Source: Panopea generosa (taxonomy: Eukaryota; Mollusca; Bivalvia; Adapedonta; Hiatellidae). Taken from it: a stretch of 64,000 bases of DNA. Below, in pieces: positions 43,601 through 55,600 of this stretch. Position 1 is the first letter of the stretch, and each line of letters begins with the position of its first letter. Where the stretch lies: NCBI GenBank assembly GCA_029582155.1, contig CM055901.1, positions 45,599,580 to 45,663,579 on the forward strand. The letters run 5' to 3'. The position numbers and the translations under genes were made by a program. Under the pieces are notes generated by a model. The model was not told the DNA's origin. It worked only from the letters and a program-made list of their open reading frames with translations, and did no database searches.

Positions 43601-46600
43601 TCTAAAGTGACTTTTACCCTGTATTGGTGATTTGTTGAAAAATTCTGCTGCCTAAGCTGTCAGTTTCTAAAACCTAATAAATATTTAAATAACTTTTAAG
43701 ATATGCACGCACCTTTATGACCTGTAAGAATGTCTTTTACAAAGGCATTTTCCAAGGCAGTTTCTATCTGTAGGAGGTGACTATCATGGTGCTGTCTGCA
43801 GTAGTTCTGATGTCAAAATACAAAACAACCAGTGACTAATTATAACTTACAAATCATATGGTTGATTAGATCTTCATCAGAAGTCGTTAGTAGTCAAATA
43901 ATCATCAAATAAAGAAATGAAATAAGGACTGTTTTTAAATGATGGAGGGCGTCCCATGGCTGAGTGCCAACCAAAATAAAACATTATATCTCATATTTAT
44001 CTGTCTTGTAGATCATCTGGGAGACTGTACTGTCTTTTAAATATAGCATTTTACTTTGAGTTTTAATTTTCTTCGCAATATATACAGATATCTATCATCT
44101 TAACTGTGAAAATATTATCCTGTCTTGTGTATTTTGTTGTACCCATACAACAACTAAAGGTTTGTAAATAGTAACATCTACTGAATCATTTTCCATCAGT
44201 ATGCTTTCATAACGTTTCAGGTTACATCTAACACAAACTTTGTTATTTTATTTCTACTTGACCATTGTTTGCCCAGATATCAGTGCCCTGAAGTACTTTG
44301 ATTTCTGATTTTTTTAAAATGTCATTGGTTAAGCAATATCTGAATATTAAGAATATTTATGTCACCTCTGCTTCATAAAATGTCATGGGTTTGTTGTATG
44401 GAAACTCATAACAACTGCCTTGGAATGCCACCCATCTGTCCGGGCAGTCAGTACAACTGGAGTGACCTGAAAGTGTCATAATATGAAATACCTTTAACTC
44501 GTGACTGCAGTAGATACAGGTGTGAATGAATACATTGTTTGCGACATATTTTCTTATGTCCAGTGGATTATTGTATATAAATACTCACGTGAGATTTCTT
44601 GTGTGACAAGGTGATGACCAAGGTGTCATGTGATTCTTCAGAATTCGGGCTATACTCTGTACCGTGATTGTGATGTAGATATAATTGTTTGAAACTTACC
44701 AAAGCAAATATTGGAGAAACAACAAAATTAGTTTCTATCTCACCTGAGCAAAGCATTGGTTCTTCAACTTATGTAGTAGTTTTATGACCGCAATATCTCT
44801 GACAAGTTCTTGAACTGGCAAAATCAGAATGTCAGAGTTATGGCTCTTGAAACATCCAAAATTATTGCACTATTTGACCTTGTGTTCAGTCTAGTACCTG
44901 CAGTTTTAATTCAACTTGATCAAACAGACAATATACTAACCTATAACATGTATATATGTCGGAGTTAAACTAAATATTTATCAAATACAAAAATAAGTGT
45001 ATTGTTTTAATTAAATCTTACAAAAATCTGTAAATGTTGCATCTTTTTTTATTAATACTTACATTTTCTTTTTATTTAAAGTAACACAAATCAAGTTAAA
45101 ACTTACCAAAAAAATAAGCCAAGAGAATCAGCAGATATGTGAATTTTGCCATCATATCTGTTCTGTTTGATTTGGTGATGTATACTATACATCTTATGGT
45201 TTTCCTTATCTATGGTCTACTTTTATCCTTTATAAGGGAATGGCCGTATGTTGAGAGAACTTGTGGCCAGGCCCTTTCGCCTATAATTGTATGATTTATA
45301 TGCATAATTTATACTCTTATATGAATGTGTGTTTATATGACAATATGATATGTTTAAATTAAGCTTTTATTCTATCACCTTGCATTGTCGGTCCTAATAA
45401 AAGAATGACTGGATGAGTTCTAAGTTTATTAGGCAGTTTCATTTTGACTACTTGGATTTTTACCTTCAAATAAGTGTGACTGAGACCTATGAATTTATAT
45501 TTTTTGTCAAAAGGATAAACAGAATACTAGAAATAGAATTTGCTAGTATCTCTCCCTACAAAGTTTATAAGTTCATAAGTGGCTCTGTCCTGTCCATGCC
45601 TTATTTCATTTTCTGAGCCTCACTTTGTTGGGAAAGCCATTAAACTAGTACATGTATGGTCTATATTGTAAATATCATGATTGTTATCTGGATATTTAAT
45701 GTCAAACATTTATTATAAGTTCACTGAGATAAAGACTTCACATCATACCATCCCTGTTGTCTAATGTCAGTCACAGTTTTAGCTCTACTGGCCAAAGGTA
45801 TATTGGGTAATTCATGGTAAATTGTCCGTCATCATCATTCTGTCCTTCTGTTAACCTTTTTCTTGTGGACGCGATAGCACTTTCATTTTTCATTGAATCT
45901 TAACCAAACTTATACATCAGTTATACAATACAAGATCTCGAACAAGTTCTTGAACCAGTGTGAATCGACCACAGATGCCACCTGCCACAGGGCTTATAAG
46001 TACATTTTAAGCGAAAAAAAAACATTTTCTCTAAAAGTTTAAGGCCTATACCTTAGATATTTTACATGTAACATTGCATGGAGGTCCCCTAAAAGATTGT
46101 TGAAGTCGGGTTCCTGGGATCAAATTTTGGGCCACCAAAGGGGTCACTGTTTTATATGGAGTTATATCAGAGAAAATGTTGTAGCACCTTCATTTTTCAT
46201 TGAATATTAACCAAATTTGCAAAGCAATTATTTAACCACAAAGTCACGAACAAATTTTTGAACCAGTGTGAATCGATCACAAATACCCCACCACAGGGTT
46301 TATTAGCACATTTTAAGAGAAACTTTAAAAAAACATTTTCTCTGAAAGTTCAAGGCCTAGATCTTAGATACTTTATGTGTAACATTGTATGGTGGTCTCC
46401 TCAAATAAAGATTTGTTGACAAGGAACTTACAAAAAACATTTCCTCTGAAATGTTCGTCTTTCCATTTCTGAGCACTGCCACACTGGAGTGCCACAGACA
46501 CATGGAACAATACCCCACCCAGTCATATTGTACTGACAGTCGGTATGACCTTTCCTCTAAATGCTGAGTGCCAAGTGAGGAAGCTTCTAGTACCATTTTT

Positions 46601-49600
46601 CAAGTCTGATGTATGACCTGGCCGGGGATTGGACCCACCACCTTCACCATACAAGATGCACACTCCTGGACCACCACTGCGGTGTTGCCAGCACTAATCT
46701 TCCCACTTTGAGTTGTGGCCCTCTAATTTGCACTACTTTACCTCATTATGAAATGATGGACATTCTTTATAAAAAAAATAAAAGATCAGTGTTTAGTACA
46801 GATCTTGATTCATTCAAGGCTGTCCCCTCTCAGGTGAATTATTTACCTATCCCCATTTTCACTTTGATCTACACCAGACTGTCAGGTAGCATGTGCAATT
46901 ATATCATGAAAAAATCACAGACTGTTTTTATAATGGCATGATTAGGCAATAGTTGTGTGATAATATCTTAAATACTGTTTAATTGGAATTGTTCATTATA
47001 AATAATAAGATATTTTTATGGTCATTTACAGATTAAAAGAATTACAGGCTGGTATTTCGAGAACTTCCATGGCACCTGAAGACAGTAATGGTAAGACATT
47101 TGTCAATCTTCTAAATTAATTAAGAAAAACTTCTTAGAATGTAAAGTGAAATGTTTTTGGGGTAATTAATGTATTATATGTGGATGGCGGAAAGAAATAG
47201 CTATCCAAGTCTTTCCCAAAGGTTAATTCTTCCCCAAGGAGAAAATCATCTATGCAAAGAGGTTTGGGTGGGGGATAGGGAATTGATGTGTCACATGCAG
47301 TGTTCAGGTCAAGGTCACATTTAAAGGTCAGTCACGTGAGGGAGTGGCAAGTAATTTTTTTCTTTAATTATAAACATTGAAAAATTATTGTGTGTTTCAA
47401 TGATATTTTTTTTTTAAATAAAATCATCGAGGCCTACGAAGTACATTTTTCAATAAAAATATAATTTTTTGTATAGATTCACTGTCCATGTCAAGCGGAT
47501 TGAAGCGAGATGGCACCGAGGTTTTGACAACCCCTGACAAGGACCCTGACACCATATCTATCAGTTCATCCACCAGCACCCTGTCCCTGTCTCAGTCGCA
47601 GCGCAACTCACACGACTATGTTGAACTCAATGTTCATGGCATCCAGGAGGCGGGTATGTTCAGTTTTATGGTAATCAATATCTAACCAATGAATCTCAAC
47701 TGTTTTTGTGCACACGATCATCTCAATTGTATCACACTTCTTGTCTATCTTTATTAAAACACAATATTATTCAGATTATTATTAATCTGTGGTCCATCAT
47801 CTGTTCATCTGCAAAATGTCAGGTTGTGGGCACTCTGGCATACTTTTCAGATTTCTGAACTTGATCTTAAGTCAATTTCCAAAGCGGCAGTAGGTTGATG
47901 TTGTTGTATGGTGTTTAGCATCGCTTTCAATAATTTTTAGCTCTACTGGCCAAAGGCCAGAAGTGCTTATGCGATGGCGCATTGTCTGTCGTCCGTCGTC
48001 TGTCGGCTGTCGTCTGTCATCTGTTAGCAGCACTTTCTCTGAAACCACTAGGCCAATTAAACTGAAACTTCACATGGGTGTTTCTATTGCATAGGAGACT
48101 ATACAGAAGATTTTTTTTTTTTTTTCGATCTGAAATTCAAGATGGCCGCTGTTACTAAAAATAGTCCAAAACTTAAAAAATCTTCTTCTCATGAACACCC
48201 CAACACATTTTCAAAATGTTTATGTAGTAGTGATGACCAACTATAGTTTTGTTAGATTTGTTCAAATGGTGTCCCTAAGGTTAAATATGACCCCGCCCCG
48301 AGGGTTCAATTAGGGGACACATGTCATTATAATAATTTTTTTTTTTTTTTTTTTTTAAATGGTTACGATATTGCCTATATCTTCACAGAAGCATTGTTTG
48401 GTGAAGGAGGTTCAGATTTGTAAAAATGACGGGGTTCCACTGTCTTTAGGGGTCAGGAGTGGCCCCAAAAGGGTAAAAATTGGGAATTACTAAATGTGTT
48501 TTCTTGAGAATCGGTATGTCAGATTTGTTCATATTTTGCATAAACTATCCCTATGTGTAGGGGTTTGATTGCAGATAAGAATTTAGGGGCTAAAATTTAT
48601 AGGGACCCTGTAAGGGGACTTAAAATTTTACATAGGGATACAATGGGAAAACAGAAAATTCTCTTTTTCTTTCATCTGTTCTTAAACCACTTGGCCAATT
48701 AAACTGAAACTTCACATGGGTGTTTCTATTGCAAAGGAGACTATACAGAAGATTTTTTTTTATCTGAAATTCAAGATGGCCACCATTACTAAAAATAGTC
48801 CAAAACTTAAAAAATCTTCTTCTCATGAAACAGATTTTCAAAATGTTTATGTAGTTATGATGACCAACTGTAGTTCTGTTAGATTTGTTCAAATGGTGTC
48901 CCTAGGGTTAAAAATGACCCTGCCCCGAGAGTTCAATTAGGGGACACATGACAATAAAATATTTATTTATTTTTTTTTTAAAATGGAAATAATTTTGCCT
49001 ATATCTTCACTAAAGCATTGTCAGGTAAAGGAGGTTAAGATTTGTAAAAATGACTGGGTTCCTATGTCTTAAGGGATCAGGAGGGGCCCCAAAAGGGTAC
49101 AAATTGGGAATTAGTAAAATTGTTTTCTTAAGAACCGCTATGTCAGATTTGTACATATTTGATATAAATTATCCCTAAGTGTAGGGGTTTGATTGCAGAT
49201 AAGAATTTAGGGGCTAAAATTTATAGAGGCCTTGTAAGGGGACTTAGAATTTTACATAGGGATACTGTGGGAAAACAGAAAATTCTCTATTTTTTTTAAT
49301 TTATTCTGAAACCACTAGGCCAATTAAACTGAAACTTCACATGGATGTTTCTATTGCATAGGAGACTATAGAAAAGATTTATTTTTTCTATCTAAAATTT
49401 GAGATGGTCACCGTTACTAGAAATATTCCAAAACTTAAAAAATCTTCTTCTCATGAACGGTCCAACAGAATTTCAAAATGTTTATGTAGTAATGATGACC
49501 AACTATAGTTTTGTTAGATTTGTTAAAATGGTGTCACTAGAGTTAAAAATGACCCCGCCCCGATGTTTCTACTGCTTAGTAGAATTTCAAAAAGTGCTAT

Positions 49601-52600
49601 GGCCACTCTGAGTAAGTAGAGCGTCCTCAGGCCCTCTTGGGCCTCTTGTTCAGTTATATAGCGACCTTGTCTACTAAGTGCTGCTACACTGGAGTATCAT
49701 GCCGCAGACACATGTTATGATAACCCACCCTGTCACATTATACTGGCATCTAGTCAGTCAGACCTAGAAATAACCTCTAAATGCTGAGCGCCAAGCGAGG
49801 AAGCTTCTATTACCATATTTCAAGTATTTGGTATGACCTGACTGGGGATTGAACCCATGACCTTCTGTCTAGGAGGTGGACTCTCTACCCTTGGACCAAT
49901 GCTGTGCCAGTAGGTATATAACCATTATATCTTTTGACATGTACTCATGTGGAGCATGTTGTCTAGTGGTGGAGCATCAGAACTGATTATAGATTCTGCC
50001 ATGGATCCTCCATGTATGTCTTGAGCAAGACATACGCTTTGTACTTGTTCTACCCAGGAAGACTGTAAGAACAATCAAAGTAAAATAAATAAGTCCTTTA
50101 CCGTTTCCTTTACATTGATCAGTGTGATTTTTACCCCTTACTGGCGAGTTAATCTTAGTTCTGACTTCAATTTTATCTGTTCATATAATGTAAAATTAGT
50201 TCATTTAATCGATTATAATTTTTTTTAGATTTTCTAATCGAGGAAAACCTCAGCTTCAGAAGTTTAGTGATATTGACCCCAGGGTAATGTCATATGCATC
50301 ATATAGAAATCCCTGATGTCTCCTTACTGAGACTGTGAGTAAGAGCTCACCTCAATCAAAACGTTTGTGTGAGAAAGTTTGCCTGTTACATCCAGAAGGT
50401 TGGTGGATTGTCTCATTCATTGTGAGGACTTCCTCTACCATTATAACAGAAACCTATACACAACCTGTAAAAAAGCTTCACTCAGTCTGTCATTTGTCTG
50501 TCTTATAGGTAAGGAGATAAAGGAACACTTGGTTCAGCTGCTGCAAAGCAAGCTTGATGAGGCAACCCTGGACAAGATTTTCGAGATGCTGCGGCGTAAC
50601 CCTCAATGTCAGCTGGACAGAGAAGATGTGCAGGTTAGATGTTGGGACAAGTAGTGTTGGAGTGATGCAACTGCCCACACCGCCCTTCTTTGTATAAAAA
50701 AAAACCATTTAATTTTAATGTTTTGTATTTTTGTATTTACTCAAGGAGACAAGTGGGATAACTTGCTTTTAATTTTAGACAGAATTGTCGTCCCTTTTTT
50801 TACTTAGAAATTTGACTAAGTGTTTTTTAGAAAACTCATATTTCAGAAAATACTGTTGGAATTTAATAAAAAAATTAATTGGTGTGTTCAATATTAAAGT
50901 AAAAACTTACAGGGAAAAGTGCCATAATCTTAAATTGTATTTTGTTAGAATTATATTCCTTATTATACTTAATAAAATTGATTATATTTTGATAGCATGC
51001 ACCCTATTAATTATCTGAGATGTAAGATCTTTGTTCACAATCAATGTAAATTAAATAAGTTAAAACTAGATTTTGGGCTGGATATTAATGCCTTTGATAG
51101 TAATAAGACTTTAGTATGTCAGACTTTAACAATATATTTATTGTTTATTTAAAGACAGAATGATGAGTTACACGTTCTTGTTTATAGTTCATCCAGAGAC
51201 CATCATCTGACCCAACGACATCACTGCACTGCACGGTGTCCAACAAGGCGAGTCCACACCTGGCCGCAGTGATGTACTACCTGAGACAAAACTTACTGCA
51301 GTATCTTCACCCACCCAAGTACAAATCCTCCAACACAGACAACCACTTCATGGTGAGTAATAAACAAAGTACCAGCAGACCTTGGAAGTACAGTTAAATC
51401 TGTGTAAGTGGTCAACTCAATTAAGCAACCACTTGTCTTAAACAGCCACATTTTATATTTACCATTTTTATAAATGTAGTTTTAATTAACCTGTATTAAG
51501 CAGTCACCTGCCTTAAGTAGTCATTTGTGCTCTTCCTTTTGATTGGTTGCTTAAGACAGGTTTGACTGTATGCTGTTTATCAATGTATTTACTTCAACAA
51601 TACCTGTGTCCAGATAATGTCTTGGGAGTTAAATTGATTGACATAATTGGTAAATCATTAGTTACGAGACATTGATATTGACATGTTCATGCAGAAATCA
51701 AATGGCATTGTTATTTTGCTATATTTTTCATCAACTGTTCTTGCTAATACAACACAATAAGTGGTTTTATGTGATTTAATTGTTCCATTTCCTGGTTATA
51801 CATCACATTAACACCCAAATATTTACTGGTATATGAGCTCCTCGGTAGTTGAAAGGTCAATGGTGCTTTCATTTATCGAACACTAAGGCCATTATAAATT
51901 AACTGTTAGATTATCATCCAAATCTTTCTTAAAATTGGGGAGGACGGGAGGATTTTATTTTTTATTTTCATTTTTAAATTTATGGTGTTTTTTTGGTTTT
52001 ATTTTTTTTGTTTTTTGTTTTTTTTTGTATTTTTTTTTTTATGAAATTAAAAAAGGATCAGGACAGCATGAAAATTAGGAGGTGGGCAGGAATGATAATC
52101 TAGCAATTAATTTATTATGACCTTATCTGTTACAGCAGAGGTTGTGGGTCCTAGCCCAGCTCAGAACAAACATTGCGTGAAAATGTTCGTCAGTTTCTGT
52201 TGCTGAAAGACAGTGGTTTACTCAGATTCATTCTGAGGACATGTTCCTCCGCCGACAAAACTGGATAATCTAAATATACTGCACAAATTGCATTATATCG
52301 TTCATGTAAGATGGAAATTAAATAAAAGAAATGATATTCATTTCTTGATAATGACATTTATACAGAATGAAATTCATTTCTGAAGACAAACATCTGTACA
52401 TAATGAAATTCATTAATTCATTTCTCAAGACAAACATCTGAAACTAATGAAATTCATTAATTTATTTCTCAAGACAAACAATTAAATAGAATATAAGTTG
52501 TTATACCTGCTATGTTGGCATATACAGTGATGAAATTCTACTGTTTATTCTGTATTTTTAGGACACATTCGACGGCAAACAGGCCGCTATACCTACAGAC

Positions 52601-55600
52601 CAAGCCTTCATTTATATAGCCCCACATACAGCCAGAAAAACAGGTAAATATGTCTTATAATGTTATGTTATGTGAGTCAATAGTAAAGTGTTATGTTATG
52701 TGAGTCAATAGTAAAGTGTTATGTTATGTGAGTCAATAGTAAACTGTTATGTTATGTGAGTCAATAGTAAAGTAGCCAATCCAAGGAATGTTGTATTAAC
52801 ACAACAATAATTAGAGCACATGTTCTAGAGGTAAGTGTAGGGTTAGGGTTTGATCCTTATTTTGTATCCATAAATATGATGTTTATTCTACCTTTGTTTG
52901 AGATTGTGAGTGCAAAATTTGAAGTTATGAAAAATATTATGAAATTATAAAATTAATTTAAATTGTCATTTACTTAATGATATTTTGTAAGCCTTATAAA
53001 AAGTATTCTTTTTAAAATTTGCAAAAATATTTTGCAAATGAAATGTTCCAAGATGTCACAATTTGTCAGTACGAAATTCTTAAGACTTACAAAGGTTAGT
53101 GAAACAGGCCTCAGCTCTCTTATTATCTCCAGATCTTTAAGAAACTACACAGTCATTATCCTTTAACACTGTCTTTGATAATAAATCAGTTAATGTCTCA
53201 GTTGTGGCCTTTGAACCATCAACAGTTGTTATATTTTGAACAGTCTCCTATAGCACAGATGAGCAATTTTAGGTATTGCATATTCCTGGCAAATTGTTTA
53301 TGGTGTTCCAATGTGCAAACCATCTATTGACCTTGAGACAAACATGAGTTTTCAGGTGTAGCTTGTACCAGTATATGTTTGCCATCAATTTCAGGTGCAG
53401 CTTATACCAGTATATGTTTGCCATCAATTTTAGATGTAGCTTGTACCAGTATATGTTTTCCATCAATTTCAGGTGTAGCATGTACCAGTATATGTTTGCC
53501 ATCAATTTCAGGTGTAGCATGTACCAGTATATGTTTGCCATCGATTTCAGGTGTAGCTTTTGTCAGTATATGTTTGCCATCACTTTCAGGTGTAGCTTGT
53601 ACCAGTATATGTTTGCCATAAATTTCAGGTGTAGCTTTAACAGTATATGTTTGCCATCAATTTCAGGTGTAGCTTGTACCAGTATATGTTTGCCATCAGT
53701 TTCAGGTGTAGCATGTACCAGTATATGATTGCTATCAATTTTAGGTGCAGCTTGTTCCAGTATATGTTTGCCATCAATTTTAGGTGTAGCTTGTACCAGT
53801 TTATGTTTGCCATCAGTTTCAGGTGTATCATGTACCAGTATATGTTTGCTATCAATTTTAGGTGCAGCTTGTTCCAGTATATGTTTGCCATCAATTTTAG
53901 GTGTAGCTTGTACCAGTTTATGTTTGCCATCAATTTCAGGTGCAGCTTGTACCATTATATGTATGCCATCAATTTCAGGTGCAGCTTGTACCTCAGGTGT
54001 AACTTGTACCGGTCTATGTTTGCCATCAATTTTAGGTGTAGCTTGTACCAGTATGCATTTGCCATTCATTTTATGTGTAGCTTGTACCAGTCTATGTTTG
54101 CCATCAATTTTAGGTGTAGCTTGCACCAGTCTATGTTTGCCATCAATTTCAGATGTAGCTTGTACCAATATATGTTTGCCATCAATTTAAGGTGTAGCTT
54201 GTACCAGTATATGTTTGCCATTAAATTCATGTGTAGCTAGTACCAGTCTATGTTTGCCATCAATTTCAGGTGTAGTTTGTACCAGTATATGTTTACCATC
54301 AATTTCAGATGTAGCTTGTACCAGAATATATGTTTGCCATCAATTTCAGGTGCAGCTTGTACCAGTATTATGTTTGCTATCAATTTCAGGTGTAGCTTGT
54401 ACAAGTATATGTTTGCCATCAGTTTCATGTGTAGCTTGTACCAGTCTATGTTTGCCATCTATTTAAGATGTAGCTTGTGCCAGTATGTGTTTGCCATCAA
54501 TTTTAGATGTAGCTTGTACTAGTATATGTTTGCCATCCATTTTAGGTGAAGCTTGTACCAGTATATGTTTGCCATCAATTTTAGGTGTAGCTTGTACCAG
54601 TATATGTTTGCCATCAGTTCCATGTGTAGCTTCGACAAGTCTATGTTTGCCATTTATTTCAGATGTAGCTTGTGCCAGTATGTGTTTGCCATCAATTTCA
54701 GATGTAGCGCGTACCAGTCTATGTTTGCCATCCATTTTAAGTGTAGCTTGTACCAGTCTATGTTTGCCATCAATTTCAGGTGCAGCTTGTACCAGTATAT
54801 GTTTGCCATAAATTTCATTTGTAACTTGTACCAGTTTATGTTTGCCATTAATTTTAGGTGTAGCTTGCACCTGTCTATGTTTGCCTTCACTTTCAGATGT
54901 AGCTTGTACCAATATATGTTTGCCATCAATTTTTGGTGTAGCTTGTACCAGTATATGTTTGCCATCAATTTCATGTGTAGCATGTACCAGTCTATGTTTG
55001 CCATCAATTTCAGATGTAGCTTGTACCAGTATGTGTTTGCCATCAATTTCAGATGTAGCTTTTACCAGTATATGTTTGCCATCAATTTCATGTGTAGCTT
55101 GTACCAGTCTATGTTTGCCATCAATTTCAGATGTAGCTTGTACCGGTATATGTTTGCCAACAACTTTAGGTGTAGCTTGTACCAGTCTATGTTTGCCATC
55201 AGTTTCATGTGTAGCTTGTACCAGTCTATGTTTGCCATCTATTTCAGGTGTAGCTTGTACCAGTATGTGTTTGCCATCAATTTCATGTGTAGCTTGTACC
55301 AGTATATGTTTGCCATCAATTTCATGTGAAGCTTGTACTAGAATGGGTTTGCCATCAATTCCAGGTGTATCTTTTGTTAGTTTATGTTTTCCATCTATTT
55401 CAGGTGCAGCTTGTACCAGTATATGTTTGCCATCAATTTCATGTGTAGCTTGTACCAGTATATGTTTGCCGTCAATTTCAGGTGAAGCTTGTACTAGAAT
55501 GTGTTTGCCATCAATTCCAGGTGTAGCTTTTGTTAGTTTATGTTTTCCATCTATTTCAGGTGCAGCTTGTACCAGTATATGTTAGCCATCAGTTTCAGGT

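Noticed and set aside
44700..44743. Possible extra lectin exon on the minus strand (good AG and GT)
   Set aside because: Its 44-nt length breaks the frame between exon 1 and exon 2, whereas skipping it gives a complete C-type lectin.
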